A DNA stretch of 64,000 nt from Rhodococcus sp. ARC_M5 (GTDB lineage Bacteria; Actinomycetota; Actinomycetes; Mycobacteriales; Mycobacteriaceae). A model generated the notes under the pieces. The model was not told the origin of the DNA, ran no database searches, and saw only the letters and a program-made list of their open reading frames with translations. Shown here piece by piece: positions 34,753 through 45,393 of the stretch (positions within the stretch are counted from its first letter, which is position 1; each line of letters begins with the position of its first letter). The stretch is taken from positions 62,001-126,000 of the forward strand of contig NZ_JALGQE010000008.1 of assembly GCF_022810405.1 (NCBI RefSeq), given 5' to 3'. The position numbers were made by a program, and so were the translations under genes.

Positions 34753-35916
34753 GTGGGGTGGAGCATGAGTGACTCCGCAGAGGCAACGAACACGTCGACC
34801 GAGCAGAAAAGGCCCAATCTGCCCCTGGTCTTCACTGCGCCGCGTCGCGGTATGCCGTCGCGTCACCTGGCTGACCTGGACAAACAGGGTCTGCAGGATG
34901 CGGTGAAGGCGCTCGGTCTGCCCGCGTTTCGCGCCGATCAGTTGGCCCGGCACTACTACGGGCGTCTGGAGGCCGACACCACGAAGATGACCGACCTCCC
35001 CGCCGAGGCGCGCGAGAAGGTGGGCGCGGACCTCTTTCCGACCCTCCTCACGGCCGTCAATCACCTCGCCTGTGACGACGGTGACACCCGAAAGACGCTG
35101 TGGAAGGCCAACGACGGAACGCTTCTCGAAAGTGTCCTGATGCGGTACCCGGATCGGGCGACACTGTGTATCTCCAGTCAGGCCGGGTGCGGAATGGCCT
35201 GTCCATTCTGTGCGACCGGTCAGGCCGGTCTGACGAGGAACCTGTCGACGGCCGAGATCGTCGACCAGGTCCGTTCGGCCGCCGCTGATCTACGTGACGG
35301 CGCGGTGCACGGCGGTGAAGGCCGACTGTCGAATGTGGTGTTCATGGGGATGGGCGAGCCGCTGGCCAACTACAAACGCGTCGTCGCCGCAGTGCGCAAG
35401 ATCGTCTCACCCGCACCCGACGGACTCGGCCTCTCGCAGCGCTCGGTGACGGTGTCGACGGTCGGTCTGGCACCGGCAATTCGGAAGCTGGCGGACGAGG
35501 GACTGTCGGTGACGCTGGCGGTGTCGTTGCACACGCCCGACGACGAGCTCCGCGACACGCTGGTTCCCGTCAACAACCGCTGGTCGGTGGCCGAGGTGCT
35601 GTCGGCAGCAAGGTACTACGCAGACCAGACCGGTCGGCGTGTGTCGATCGAATACGCCATGATCCGAGACGTGAACGATCAGCCGTGGCGAGCAGACATG
35701 CTGGGCAAGAAGTTGCACAAGGCACTCGGATCTCGGGTGCACGTGAACCTGATTCCGCTCAATCCGACTCCGGGTAGCGAGTGGGATGCCAGCCCGAAGC
35801 CGGTGGAGAGAGAATTCGTTCGAAGAGTGATTGCGCAGGGTGTGTCGTGCACCGTCCGCGACACCCGCGGTCAGGAAATCGCGGCGGCGTGCGGTCAGCT
35901 GGCAGCCGAGAGCTGA
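34753..35916 (+). CDS. rlmN: 23S rRNA/tRNA (adenine-C2)-methyltransferase RlmN
   Basis: A 387-residue radical SAM enzyme. The cluster-binding CxxxCxxC is CGMACPFC (near residue 147); [27 protein letters not shown] and [15 protein letters not shown] are family segments. It methylates A2503 of 23S rRNA and A37 of some tRNAs. The GTG at 34753 and the ATG at 34765 are both possible starts; neither spacing is ideal. Confidence 0.96.
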   Translation: MGWSMSDSAEATNTSTEQKRPNLPLVFTAPRRGMPSRHLADLDKQGLQDAVKALGLPAFRADQLARHYYGRLEADTTKMTDLPAEAREKVGADLFPTLLTAVNHLACDDGDTRKTLWKANDGTLLESVLMRYPDRATLCISSQAGCGMACPFCATGQAGLTRNLSTAEIVDQVRSAAADLRDGAVHGGEGRLSNVVFMGMGEPLANYKRVVAAVRKIVSPAPDGLGLSQRSVTVSTVGLAPAIRKLADEGLSVTLAVSLHTPDDELRDTLVPVNNRWSVAEVLSAARYYADQTGRRVSIEYAMIRDVNDQPWRADMLGKKLHKALGSRVHVNLIPLNPTPGSEWDASPKPVEREFVRRVIAQGVSCTVRDTRGQEIAAACGQLAAES

Positions 35917-35924
35917 AAACGCTG

Positions 35925-36194
35925 TCAGCGGGGCTTGCGGCGGACGATCACGTCTCGCACGACGAGGCCGACCAGCGTCAGAGCAAACCCGATCAGCCAC
36001 AGATCCTCGACCTTGCCGGTGTGGTTGCCGATCATCATGAACAGCAGGAACACGGCGACGACAATGGCGGCCACGCGCATGGCGCGGTTCGATTCACCAC
36101 TCCAGCCCCACTCGGCGGACGGCACGTCCGGCACCTCGTTGCGGGTATCGACGACCGGGTCGTACGAAGCGGATTCCAGTTCGGTATTTGCCAC
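35925..36194 (-). CDS. DUF2631 family membrane protein
   Basis: An 89-residue protein with an acidic N-terminus (containing EWGWSGESNR, the DUF2631 hallmark) and two hydrophobic helices (VAAIVVAVFLLFMMIG; LWLIGFALTLVGLVVRDVIV). Actinobacteria-specific, function unknown. Convergent with rlmN, 8 bases apart. Confidence 0.85.
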   Translation of the reverse strand: MANTELESASYDPVVDTRNEVPDVPSAEWGWSGESNRAMRVAAIVVAVFLLFMMIGNHTGKVEDLWLIGFALTLVGLVVRDVIVRRKPR

Positions 36195-36350
36195 CGGTCG
36201 GTCCTCTCGGGTGATGAATCTCGTAGTCGTCCTTCACGAGGCGTCGAGACTGCCGCGTTGCGACAATATTGGCATACGACCGCCCGTCGTAGCCATCAGG
36301 GTTGCGTGCTCACTCGGCGCAGGTGTCGGCTTCGGTGAGAGACTGCGGCG

Positions 36351-37310
36351 GTGACGTCCGAGCGCCTTCCTCATCCGCTGAGCCGGTTTCCGATGAACTA
36401 CCCCCGAGACATGGTCGGCTACGGCCGCACGCCACCGCATGCGCAGTGGCCGGGCGAGGCGAACATCGCCGTGCAGTTCGTCCTGAACTACGAGGAGGGT
36501 GCGGAGAACAACGTCCTCGACGGCGACACCAAGTCCGAAACGTTCCTATCGGAAATGATCGGGGCACAGGCGTTCCCGAACCGCCACATGAGTATGGAGT
36601 CGCTCTACGAATACGGTTCGAGGGCCGGCGTGTGGCGGGTGCTCAGGGCGTTCGAGAAACGGGACCTGCCACTGACGGTGTTCGCCGTCGCCAAGGCCAT
36701 GGAACGGAACCCGGAAGTGGTTGCCGCACTGGCAGAGTTGGGCCACGAGATCGCCTGTCACGGGCTGCGCTGGCTGTCGTATCAGCAGATCGACGAGAAC
36801 GTCGAACGTGAGCACATGGCCGAGGCCGTGGCGATCCTGCGGGATCTGACCGGTTCGGCCCCGCAGGGCTGGTACACCGGGCGCGACTCACCGAACACCC
36901 GGTCGCTCGTGGTCGAGCACGGCGGCTTCGTGTACGACTCGGATTCCTACGCGGACGATCTGCCCTACTGGGAGAAGGTCTCTCGTGGCACCGAGGTGGT
37001 CGATCACCTGGTCGTGCCCTACACGCTCGACACCAACGACATGCGCTTCGCCTCGCCCGGGGGTTTCTCGACCGGAGACGAGTTCTACGCACATCTACGG
37101 GACGCCTTCGACGTGCTCTATGCCGAGGGGGAGGAAGGCAGCCCCAAGATGCTCTCGGTGGGACTGCACTGCCGGCTGGTCGGCCGACCGGCTCGCATCG
37201 CTGCCCTCGAACGCTTTCTCGATCACGTCGGATCTCACGAGAAGGTGTGGGTCGCAAAGCGGATCGACATTGCCGAGCATTGGCGCGCCGTGCACCCGCC
37301 CGGTTCCTAG
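36351..37310 (+). CDS. puuE: Polysaccharide deacetylase-family allantoinase PuuE
   Basis: A 319-residue NodB-like enzyme of the PuuE type: RFPMNYPRDMVGYGRTPPHA at the start, QFVLNYEEGAENNVLDGD, GHEIACHGLRW and GWYTGRDSPNTR. PuuE-type allantoinases hydrolyse allantoin without the usual amidohydrolase metal centre, so the gene suggests purine catabolism. No other ureide genes are adjacent. GTG start. Its stop overlaps the stop of the convergent DUF1990 gene by 3 bases. Confidence 0.85.
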   Translation: MTSERLPHPLSRFPMNYPRDMVGYGRTPPHAQWPGEANIAVQFVLNYEEGAENNVLDGDTKSETFLSEMIGAQAFPNRHMSMESLYEYGSRAGVWRVLRAFEKRDLPLTVFAVAKAMERNPEVVAALAELGHEIACHGLRWLSYQQIDENVEREHMAEAVAILRDLTGSAPQGWYTGRDSPNTRSLVVEHGGFVYDSDSYADDLPYWEKVSRGTEVVDHLVVPYTLDTNDMRFASPGGFSTGDEFYAHLRDAFDVLYAEGEEGSPKMLSVGLHCRLVGRPARIAALERFLDHVGSHEKVWVAKRIDIAEHWRAVHPPGS

Positions 37311-37831
37311 CTCTTGCGTGGCGACGTGCACACCTTCGCCAACGCGGTCAGATACCGGTCGGTGAACAGCGCTTGGACCCGCCGGCCCACCGGACCGCCG
37401 AGCCTGGTGTACCAGCGGCCGGGTTTCGAGAACGCCGTGATGTGCGCGGTGACGGTCCCGTCGGCGGGGGAGTAGTCGACGTGGAACAGTTCCTCGCCGG
37501 ACTCGGGATGGCCGTCGAGGGTGCCGTAGGCGAAGCCCTGCCGGTTGGCTTCGTCGATGACGTACACCACTCGGCACGGGATACGGATGGGCCCGAGCGT
37601 GAGAACGACCACGGCGTCGGGGACGGCGTCGTCGCTGGAGTGGACGGTCAGGCCGGCACCGCGATGCATGTCCCAGCGCATCAGCGCATCGGCCGCGGCC
37701 ACGAAGTCCTCGACTCCGGATCCGATGACCCTCGACTTCTCGACGTGGTGGTAGCCGGCCGGGAGCGTGTCCCTCGTTGCCCCTACATCGGCGTAATTGA
37801 ACGATGCCGCGCGATACTTCGAGACGTCCAT
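37307..37831 (-). CDS. DUF1990 family protein
   Basis: A 174-residue protein: [10 protein letters not shown] at the start, [37 protein letters not shown] and [20 protein letters not shown] are DUF1990 segments. The fold is of the START/polyketide-cyclase type; the function is unknown. The start MDVSKYR at 37831 fits the family length; longer frames run into dxr. Confidence 0.85.
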   Translation of the reverse strand: MDVSKYRAASFNYADVGATRDTLPAGYHHVEKSRVIGSGVEDFVAAADALMRWDMHRGAGLTVHSSDDAVPDAVVVLTLGPIRIPCRVVYVIDEANRQGFAYGTLDGHPESGEELFHVDYSPADGTVTAHITAFSKPGRWYTRLGGPVGRRVQALFTDRYLTALAKVCTSPRKS

Positions 37832-37898
37832 GGCCTCCAGCGTGCCAGCTACGGCGGCGCATAGGAGTTTCTCAGCCTCGGTAGGCAACAATGGACCG

Positions 37899-39092
37899 GT
37901 GCCAGACCATCGTGAGCGAACGACCTCCTCGGATCGTCCCGAGCCGATTCGCGTGTTGCTGTTGGGGAGCACCGGCTCGATCGGTACCCAAGCGCTCGAC
38001 GTCATCGCCACCGACCCCGACCGTTTTGTGGTCGTCGGTCTTGCGGCGGGCGGTGGGAACATCGACCTTCTTCGCCGTCAGATCGCCGAGACCGGTGTTC
38101 GGCGGGTTGCCGTGGCCGACCCCGCCGCGGCCGCCGAGCTCGACTTCCCCGGGGTCCTGAGCGGGCCCCGTGCGGTGACCGAGCTCGTCGAGTCGACGCA
38201 GGCCGACGTGGTGCTCAATGCGCTCGTGGGCTCGCTCGGTCTCGAACCGACGTTGGCGGCCCTGAAGACCGGAGCCCGGCTGGCGTTGGCCAACAAGGAA
38301 TCGCTGGTGGCAGGCGGAGATCTCGTGCTCGCTGCCGCCGCGCCAGGACAGATCGTTCCGGTGGACTCGGAGCATTCTGCGCTGGCGCAGTGCCTGCGCA
38401 GCGGCAACCGAGGCGAGGTGGATCGACTGATCCTCACCGCATCGGGTGGACCGTTCAGGGGCTGGAGCGAAGCGGAACTGAAGTCGGTGACCCCTGCCCA
38501 AGCCGCGGCTCATCCCACCTGGTCGATGGGTCCGATGAATACGTTGAACTCGGCAACCCTGGTCAACAAGGGCCTCGAGTTGATCGAGGCGCATCTGTTG
38601 TTCGGCGTGCCCTACGAGAAGATCGACGTCACCGTGCATCGGCAATCCATCGTGCATTCGATGGTCACGTTCGTCGACGGCTCCACCATCGCTCAAGCCA
38701 GCCCACCGGACATGAAGCTGCCGATCGGACTTGCGCTCGGCTGGCCCGATCGGGTGCCGGACGTCGCGCGCGCCCTCGATTTCACCGCAGCGTTCTCCTG
38801 GGACTTCGAGCCACTCGACGATCGAGTGTTCCCTGCCGTGCAGCTGGCCCGCGAGGCCGGAATCATGGGCGGGTGCATGACGGCGGTGTACAACGCGTCC
38901 AACGAGATCGCCGCCGACGCATTCCTGGGCGGCCGCATCGAATTCCCCGAGATCGTGCAGACGGTACGGGCGGTTCTGAGTGACGGCGGCGGGGACTGGT
39001 CTGCGGTGCCGACTACCGTGGACGACGTTCTGGCGGCGGATTCCTGGGCTCGCGCTCGTGCGCGTGAGCTCCTGAAACAGAAGGGTCTCTGA
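37899..39092 (+). CDS. dxr: 1-deoxy-D-xylulose 5-phosphate reductoisomerase
   Basis: A 397-residue enzyme of the MEP isoprenoid pathway. NADPH-binding [17 protein letters not shown], catalytic-site [13 protein letters not shown], the flexible-loop region with [20 protein letters not shown], and the [13 protein letters not shown] helix. The GTG at 37899 gives the family N-terminus; upstream codons overlap the opposite-strand DUF1990 gene. Operon with rip1, followed closely by ispG, another MEP gene. Confidence 0.96.
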   Translation: MPDHRERTTSSDRPEPIRVLLLGSTGSIGTQALDVIATDPDRFVVVGLAAGGGNIDLLRRQIAETGVRRVAVADPAAAAELDFPGVLSGPRAVTELVESTQADVVLNALVGSLGLEPTLAALKTGARLALANKESLVAGGDLVLAAAAPGQIVPVDSEHSALAQCLRSGNRGEVDRLILTASGGPFRGWSEAELKSVTPAQAAAHPTWSMGPMNTLNSATLVNKGLELIEAHLLFGVPYEKIDVTVHRQSIVHSMVTFVDGSTIAQASPPDMKLPIGLALGWPDRVPDVARALDFTAAFSWDFEPLDDRVFPAVQLAREAGIMGGCMTAVYNASNEIAADAFLGGRIEFPEIVQTVRAVLSDGGGDWSAVPTTVDDVLAADSWARARARELLKQKGL

Positions 39093-39097
39093 CTCAC

Positions 39098-40312
39098 ATG
39101 GCGTTCGCTATAGGTGTCGTGCTGTTCGCCGTCGGTATCGGTGTGTCGATCGCACTGCACGAGGCGGGACACATGTGGACCGCGAAAGCGCTCGGCATGA
39201 AGGTTCGCCGGTACTACATCGGTTTCGGCCCGAAGATCTTCTCCTTCCGACGCGGCGAGACGGAGTACGGTCTCAAAGCCATTCCGGCAGGCGGGTTCTG
39301 CGACATCGCCGGAATGACGGCCATCGACGAGCTCGCCCCCGACGAGGTCGAACGAGCGATGTACCGGCAGAAGACGTGGAAGCGCATCGTCGTCATGGTC
39401 GGCGGAATTGCCATGAACTTCGTGCTCGGAATCGTGTTGGTCTACACATTGGTCCTCGGGTGGGGAACGCCGGATCGGGTGACGCCGACGACGACGGTCC
39501 AAGGCGTCGTCTGTGTCAGTACGACACAGACCGAAGACGGTGAACTTGCGCCGTGTTCGGGAGACGGTCCTGCGGCAGCAGCCGGACTGCAAACGGACGA
39601 CATCATCACCGCAGTCAACGGTGAGCCGACCGAGGTCTGGTCCGAGGTGGTTCTCGCCATCCGGGACTCGACCGGGTCGGTCGAGCTGACGGTCGATCGC
39701 GACGGTGTTTCGCAGACTCTCGATGTTCCGATCCTTCAGGTTCAGCGATACGTCATCGATCCTGACACCGGAGCGAAAGAATCGACGACGGTCGGGGCGG
39801 TAGGCATTACCGGTGGTCCTCCGCCGAACATCATGTACAACCCGATCGAAGCGGTGCCCGAGACGTTCGTCTTCACCGGCGACATCTTCGTGCAGACCGG
39901 CAAGGCTCTGGTGCAACTGCCGACGAAGGTGCAGGCGCTGTGGGAGTCGATCTTCGGCGGTGAGCGTGGCCTCGACACTCCGATGAGCGTCGTCGGAGCC
40001 AGCGTCATCGGCGGCCAAGCGGTGGAGCGTGACGACTTGGTGACGTTCGTCGGACTGTTGGCGTCGCTGAATTTCTTCCTCGGTGCGTTCAACATCGTGC
40101 CGCTGCTGCCGTTGGACGGCGGCCACATCGCCGTGACGATCTACGAGCGGATTCGTAACATCTTCCGCAACCGCCGTGGCCTGCCCGACGGTGCGCCGGT
40201 GAACTACATGAAACTCATGCCGGTCACCTATGTGGTCATCATTGTTTTCATCGGGTTCTCCTTGTTGACGCTTACCGCGGACATCGTCAACCCGATCCAG
40301 ATCTATCAGTAG
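39098..40312 (+). CDS. rip1: Site-2 protease Rip1 (RseP-like, M50)
   Basis: A 404-residue membrane metalloprotease. The zinc motif HEAGH is in the first transmembrane segment (~residue 22); a PDZ domain spans ~130-230 (DDIITAVNGEP); the third metal ligand is in NIVPLLPLDGGHI. It cleaves anti-sigma factors inside the membrane. Five bases after dxr; the order dxr-rip1-ispG matches M. tuberculosis. Confidence 0.95.
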   Translation: MAFAIGVVLFAVGIGVSIALHEAGHMWTAKALGMKVRRYYIGFGPKIFSFRRGETEYGLKAIPAGGFCDIAGMTAIDELAPDEVERAMYRQKTWKRIVVMVGGIAMNFVLGIVLVYTLVLGWGTPDRVTPTTTVQGVVCVSTTQTEDGELAPCSGDGPAAAAGLQTDDIITAVNGEPTEVWSEVVLAIRDSTGSVELTVDRDGVSQTLDVPILQVQRYVIDPDTGAKESTTVGAVGITGGPPPNIMYNPIEAVPETFVFTGDIFVQTGKALVQLPTKVQALWESIFGGERGLDTPMSVVGASVIGGQAVERDDLVTFVGLLASLNFFLGAFNIVPLLPLDGGHIAVTIYERIRNIFRNRRGLPDGAPVNYMKLMPVTYVVIIVFIGFSLLTLTADIVNPIQIYQ

Positions 40313-40346
40313 ACTCGTCAGTCGTAGCTAGGAAAGAAGGCCACTC

Positions 40347-41510
40347 GTGACCGTGTCAGTCGGATTGGGAATGCCGGCACCGCCGGTGCCCGTACTCGCG
40401 CCTCGCCGCAAGACGCGGCAACTGCAGGTCGGGTCGGTGGGAGTGGGCAGCGACAGCCCCATTTCGGTGCAGTCGATGTGCACCACCAAAACCCATGACA
40501 TCAACGCCACGCTGCAGCAGATCGCAGAGCTGACGGCGTCGGGTTGCGACATCGTTCGTGTGGCATGCCCCACACAGGACGACGCGGATGCGCTGTCGAT
40601 CATCGCCAGGAAGAGCCAGATCCCGGTGATCGCCGACATTCACTTCCAGCCCAAGTACATCTTCGCCGCGATCGACGCCGGTTGCGCCGCGGTGCGCGTC
40701 AACCCGGGCAACATCAAGGAATTCGACGGACGGGTCAAGGAGGTCGCCAAGGCCGCCGGCGACGCGAACATTCCGATCCGTATCGGCGTCAACGCCGGAT
40801 CGCTCGATCCTCGGTTGATGAAGAAGTACGGCAAGGCGACGCCGGAGGCACTCGTGGAGTCCGCGCTGTGGGAGGCGGGCCTGTTCGAGGAACACGGATT
40901 CGGGGACATCAAGATCTCCGTCAAGCACAACGATCCGGTCGTCATGGTCGCTGCCTACGAGCAGCTCGCTGCACAGTGCGACTACCCGCTGCACCTCGGC
41001 GTCACCGAGGCAGGCCCCGCGTTCCAGGGCACCATCAAATCTTCGGTGGCATTCGGTGCACTGCTGTCCAGGGGAATCGGCGACACCATTCGCGTCTCCC
41101 TGTCGGCCCCGCCCGCCGAGGAGATCAAGGTGGGCAACCAGATTCTGCAGTCACTCAATCTGCGTCCCCGCAAGCTCGAAATCGTCTCCTGCCCGTCGTG
41201 TGGACGGGCGCAGGTGGACGTGTACACCCTCGCCGACGAGGTCACCGCAGGCCTGGAGGGTATGGAGATCCCGCTGCGCGTCGCCGTCATGGGATGCGTC
41301 GTCAACGGTCCGGGCGAAGCGCGCGACGCCGACCTCGGAGTGGCGTCGGGCAACGGCAAGGGCCAGATCTTCGTCAAGGGCAAGGTCATCAAGACGGTGC
41401 CGGAGGCACAGATCGTCGAGACCTTGATCGAGGAAGCGATGCGCATCGCCGAGGAATTCGAGAAGGATGAGACTGCAGACGGTGGCGCACCGGTCGTGAC
41501 CGTCAGCTGA
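40347..41510 (+). CDS. ispG: 4-hydroxy-3-methylbut-2-enyl diphosphate synthase
   Basis: A 387-residue [4Fe-4S] enzyme of the MEP pathway: [56 protein letters not shown], and the cluster cysteines in [11 protein letters not shown] and [19 protein letters not shown] start preceded by GGAAAGAAGG. Third gene of the dxr-rip1-ispG unit. Confidence 0.97.
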   Translation: MTVSVGLGMPAPPVPVLAPRRKTRQLQVGSVGVGSDSPISVQSMCTTKTHDINATLQQIAELTASGCDIVRVACPTQDDADALSIIARKSQIPVIADIHFQPKYIFAAIDAGCAAVRVNPGNIKEFDGRVKEVAKAAGDANIPIRIGVNAGSLDPRLMKKYGKATPEALVESALWEAGLFEEHGFGDIKISVKHNDPVVMVAAYEQLAAQCDYPLHLGVTEAGPAFQGTIKSSVAFGALLSRGIGDTIRVSLSAPPAEEIKVGNQILQSLNLRPRKLEIVSCPSCGRAQVDVYTLADEVTAGLEGMEIPLRVAVMGCVVNGPGEARDADLGVASGNGKGQIFVKGKVIKTVPEAQIVETLIEEAMRIAEEFEKDETADGGAPVVTVS

Positions 41511-41630
41511 TCCGGTTCGACCGGTTCGGTGTCCGGTTTGCCGCTCTGCCACCGGGGGAACATGTTCTCTGGAATGATTCGGTACACGCTCGGTCGGTGT
41601 GTGTGCGGTAGGTGGTCAGGAGGTCGGTAG

Positions 41631-42467
41631 GTGCTCAAGCTCCTCGGTGCGAAGCCTCTCGGTAATCGAGACGTTGCGCATGTCCTACGGGTGCTCGACG
41701 CCGACCCGGTTGCGACCTGCATGGTCGCCGCTCGGGTGCAGGAATCCGGACTGGATCCGAAGTCGTTTCACGGTGAGATGTGGAGCCGAGGCGGCCCGGA
41801 CGAGTCGTTGTGTTTCTACGGTGCCAACCTCGTCCCTCTGCTCGGATCCAGTGACGATCTGCGTTCGTTCGCCGATCGTGCGTGCCGCGGCCCACGATTG
41901 TGTTCGTCCTTGGTCGGTCGGGCCGAACTGACACTGCCGCTGTGGGAGATGCTCGAGACGGACTGGGGCCCGGCGCGCGAGGTCCGCGGCGAGCAACCGC
42001 TGCTGGCCACGTCCGTTCGGTCGTCCATCACGCCGGATCCGTATGTACGCCTCGTTCGCCCCGAAGAACTGGATGTGTACCTCACTGCGGCCGTCGCGAT
42101 GTTCATCGAGGAGGTCGGTGTGGATCCGCGGCTGAACGACGGCGGTCGCGGGTATCGTCGGCGCATCGCGAGTCTGATTGCCGCGCAGCGTGCCTGGGCC
42201 CGATTCGAGGACGGCCGGGTGGTGTTCAAGGCGGAGATCGGATCGCAGTCGGCGACGGTGGGGCAGATTCAGGGAGTGTGGGTCGACCCCGACCGACGCG
42301 GTCACGGTCTCGGCGCGTCCGGTACCGCCGCGGTGGTGAACTCGGTGGTCCGCCAGGGCCGCACCGCCAGCTTGTACGTCAACAGCTTCAATTACGTCGC
42401 CAGACGGGCCTACGCGAAGATCGGCCTGACCCAGGTCGCAACTTTCACCACAGTGCTTCTGGACTAG
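41631..42467 (+). CDS. GNAT-family acetyltransferase (DUF4081 type, Rv2867c-like)
   Basis: A 278-residue protein. The N-terminal half (ARVQESGLDP...) is a DUF4081-like domain; the C-terminal half is a GNAT fold with the acetyl-CoA loop IQGVWVDPDRRGHGLGASGT and the closing SLYVNSFNYVARRAYAKIGL. The substrate is unknown. GTG start. Between ispG and the PBP gene as in mycobacteria. Confidence 0.88.
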   Translation: MLKLLGAKPLGNRDVAHVLRVLDADPVATCMVAARVQESGLDPKSFHGEMWSRGGPDESLCFYGANLVPLLGSSDDLRSFADRACRGPRLCSSLVGRAELTLPLWEMLETDWGPAREVRGEQPLLATSVRSSITPDPYVRLVRPEELDVYLTAAVAMFIEEVGVDPRLNDGGRGYRRRIASLIAAQRAWARFEDGRVVFKAEIGSQSATVGQIQGVWVDPDRRGHGLGASGTAAVVNSVVRQGRTASLYVNSFNYVARRAYAKIGLTQVATFTTVLLD

Positions 42468-42548
42468 GGCACTTCCACTCGATCAGGTTGTGGCGAACCG
42501 CGATTCGTTGCCGCAGCACAAGGCGATGCCCTATTACGATGGGGCGCA

Positions 42549-44363
42549 ATGAGATCACGTGGTGCAACCGAAGTGCGGTATCGAGTCGGAGCGGTATCGG
42601 TGGTCGGAGCCGTCATTGCTGCCGCCCTCACCGGATGCACCCCGAAGCCCGACGGCCCGGAGCCGGCGGCCCAGGCTTTTCTGGCCGCCTTCGAGTCCAA
42701 TGACATCGCGACGGCAGCGGCCGACACCGACAAGCCCGATGCGGCGGCCGCTGCACTGACCGAGGCGTGGACCAACCTGCAGGCCGAGGCTCTGGATGCC
42801 GAGACGACGTCGGTACAGGTCGACGGTGACACCGCCACGGTCGGCTACACCTACCGGTGGCAGTTGCCGAAGGATCGGGTGTGGACGTACGACGGTCAGC
42901 TGAACATGGGCCGGAGCGAGGGCGAGTGGGTGGTGCGCTGGACGGCATCGGACATCCATCCCAAGCTCGGTGACACCCAGACCATGTCCCTGCGGTCGAC
43001 GGCCGCTCCGCGCGCGCGAGTCAACGAGCGTTCCGGGACCGATGTGCTGGTGCCCGGGGTGGTACACCGAATCACGTTCGACGCGGCGGAAGCGAACAAC
43101 GTAGTGGCCTCCGCGACGGCGCTGTCGACATTGCTGACGCGGTTCGACGCGTCCATCACCGCGCAGTCCATCGTCGAATCCGCCACCTCCATCGACGGCG
43201 ACTACCCGGTGGTGTTGCTTCGAGACAGTGACTACCAGCCGATCTCGGCCGCACTGACCGAGATCCCGGGAGTCACCGCGTCCGACGAGTCGGATCTGGT
43301 GTCCACCGACCCCACGTTCGCGCCGGACCTGGTGGGCCAGGTCAAGAAGGCCGTCATCGACGAGGTCGACGGCAAGGCGGGGTGGAGCGTGGTCACCACG
43401 AACCGCAACGGCGTCGACATCGATGTCCTCACCGACACCCCGCCGGAGCCCTCTCCGTCGTTCTCGATCAGTCTCGATCGCAACATTCAGGTCGCGGCGC
43501 AGCGAGCGGTGAATGCGCGCACCGAGCAGGCGATGACCGTGGTCATCCAGCCGTCGACCGGTGCCATCCTGGCGGTGGCACAGAACCCGGCTGCCGATCG
43601 GGACGGGCCGGTCGCATCGGCAGGCCTGTACCCACCCGGCTCGACGTTCAAGATCGTCACCGCCGGTGCCGCCATCTCCGGTGGACTCGCGACTCCGGGC
43701 AGCACCGTCCCGTGTCCGGGTCGCATCGTGATCGGCGAGCGCAGTGTGCCCAACTACAACGAGTTCGCCCTGGGTGACGTGACGATGAGTACTGCGTTCA
43801 CTCGTTCGTGCAACACCTCGTTCGCCAAGCTGGCCAGCGAGATGGCCCCCGACGCATTGACCGTCGCGGCCTCTCAGTTCGGCGTCGGCCCGGACTACGA
43901 CGTCGTCGGATTGCCGACCGACTCGGGTTCGGTGCCACCGGCCGAAGAGCTCGTCCAGCGGACCGAGGACGGCTTCGGTCAGGGCAGAGTGGTCGTGTCG
44001 ACGTTCGGTATGGCCCTGGCCGCCGCGACGGTGGCCCATGGCTCGACGCCGGTGCCGAACCTCTTGATCGGACGAGACACCGTGATCGACGGAGATCATC
44101 CTCCGATCGAACCGGCGATGGTCGACGGACTGCGCGGGATGATGCGTTCGGTGGTCACCAGCGGTACGGCCGAACGCATCGCAGACCAGGGCGAGGTCTA
44201 CGGCAAGACCGGCGAAGCGGAGGTCGACGGCGGTTCGCACTCGTGGTTCGTCGGTTACCGCGGTGACATCGCCTTCGCCACCCTCGTGGTGCGCGGCGGC
44301 AGCTCGGACAACGCGGTCGCGGTGACCCGCGAGATGTTCGAGCAACTGCCGCCCGGGTACTGA
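42549..44363 (+). CDS. Penicillin-binding lipoprotein (PbpLipo, Rv2864c type)
   Basis: A 604-residue protein. Lipobox AALTGC near residue 30; then an NTF2-like MecA-N domain (EPAAQAFLAAFESNDI), a dimerisation domain, and the transpeptidase: SxxK as PPGSTFKIVTAG, SxN as TRSCNTSF, KTG as YGKTGEAEV. It cross-links peptidoglycan on the outer membrane face. All three active motifs are intact, in contrast to the LppW-like protein at 3.9 kb. Confidence 0.92.
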   Translation: MRSRGATEVRYRVGAVSVVGAVIAAALTGCTPKPDGPEPAAQAFLAAFESNDIATAAADTDKPDAAAAALTEAWTNLQAEALDAETTSVQVDGDTATVGYTYRWQLPKDRVWTYDGQLNMGRSEGEWVVRWTASDIHPKLGDTQTMSLRSTAAPRARVNERSGTDVLVPGVVHRITFDAAEANNVVASATALSTLLTRFDASITAQSIVESATSIDGDYPVVLLRDSDYQPISAALTEIPGVTASDESDLVSTDPTFAPDLVGQVKKAVIDEVDGKAGWSVVTTNRNGVDIDVLTDTPPEPSPSFSISLDRNIQVAAQRAVNARTEQAMTVVIQPSTGAILAVAQNPAADRDGPVASAGLYPPGSTFKIVTAGAAISGGLATPGSTVPCPGRIVIGERSVPNYNEFALGDVTMSTAFTRSCNTSFAKLASEMAPDALTVAASQFGVGPDYDVVGLPTDSGSVPPAEELVQRTEDGFGQGRVVVSTFGMALAAATVAHGSTPVPNLLIGRDTVIDGDHPPIEPAMVDGLRGMMRSVVTSGTAERIADQGEVYGKTGEAEVDGGSHSWFVGYRGDIAFATLVVRGGSSDNAVAVTREMFEQLPPGY

Positions 44364-44382
44364 CCGCGCTGCGGCGCTTGGT

Positions 44383-45255
44383 TCAGGACGGCAGCACGCC
44401 GAGCCGACGGCACGCCACCACGGCCTCGTACCGGGTGTGCGACTCGGTTTTGCGCATGACGCTGCGCAGGTACGACTTGACCGTCTCGGCACCGATCGAC
44501 AGGCGCGCGGCGACCTCGATATTGGTGCAGCCAAGAGCAACCTGCGAGATGACGTCGATCTCGCGTGGCGTCAACGACTGCGACACCTCCAGGGTCCGTG
44601 GGTCGTGGGGCATCTCCTGACCGAGTGACGCGGCCACCCGCGCTGCGACCGCGTCGAGTCTGCGCCGGATCGCTGCGTCACCGATCGACCGGGCGAGATC
44701 GGACAGCTCCTCGTGGACGCTGCGCAGCTCGGCCGTACGCGAAACATCCGAGTCGAGCATCGAACGGGTGGTCGCCAACAGACGGACTCTGCGATCGACC
44801 TCGTCGCGCACGGCGATCTCCTGGCCGAGGCGTCGCGCGGCCGCTGTCATGATGTCGCCGACCCGATCGCCCAGCGGGCCGCGCTCGCGTACCGCTGCGT
44901 ACATCACTATCCGAGCGACTCCCGCCACCACCACGGGCATCGCGAGGATCGATTTGAGGCCTTCGCCGAGCACCGGTCGATCGAAGTGATGGGTGATCGA
45001 CATCGACGATCCGTAATCACTCACGGCCGCCGGTCTGCGCTGTTCCATGACGCGTCCGCCGAGACCCGACCGGGGTGGAATGGCGAGTCCGTCCAGACCG
45101 CGGGTTCTGGTCCCGTGGAATTCGCTCAGGTACAGGGTCTCCGAGGAGACCTCGCCGCCGAACACGACGGGGACGTCGGACGTCGCTGCCACCTGGCGCA
45201 GTTCTGCGCGCAGAGCATCGCCGTCACGGGGCCGCAACAGATTCGAATGGACCAC
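44383..45255 (-). CDS. GAF-domain LuxR-type transcription regulator
   Basis: A 290-residue regulator. The N-terminal ~150 residues resemble a GAF sensor domain ([20 protein letters not shown]); a helical linker follows; the C-terminal ~60 residues are the LuxR HTH ([40 protein letters not shown]). The start GTG at 45255 has a strong GAGGAAGGAAG site. Convergent with the PBP gene (19 bases) and divergent from map. The ligand and targets are unknown. Confidence 0.85.
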   Translation of the reverse strand: MVHSNLLRPRDGDALRAELRQVAATSDVPVVFGGEVSSETLYLSEFHGTRTRGLDGLAIPPRSGLGGRVMEQRRPAAVSDYGSSMSITHHFDRPVLGEGLKSILAMPVVVAGVARIVMYAAVRERGPLGDRVGDIMTAAARRLGQEIAVRDEVDRRVRLLATTRSMLDSDVSRTAELRSVHEELSDLARSIGDAAIRRRLDAVAARVAASLGQEMPHDPRTLEVSQSLTPREIDVISQVALGCTNIEVAARLSIGAETVKSYLRSVMRKTESHTRYEAVVACRRLGVLPS

Positions 45256-45380
45256 GGTGCTTCCTTCCTCGTGTCGGGTGCACGAGCGACGAACGTGATC
45301 CAGATCATATCCGCACCGGTGGACGCTGTTTCGACTGGCACGGGCACCGCGCTGTGGTCCGGTGCCGAGGACCGGCCGAC

Positions 45381-45386
45381 TACTCT
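45381..45386 (+). promoter_or_regulatory. map promoter -10, probable leaderless transcript
   Basis: TACTCT ends 7 bases before the map ATG (45394), so transcription would begin at or next to the start codon. No ribosome-binding site precedes the ATG, in line with leaderless translation common in actinobacteria. Confidence 0.5.
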
Positions 45387-45393
45387 GGGCCTC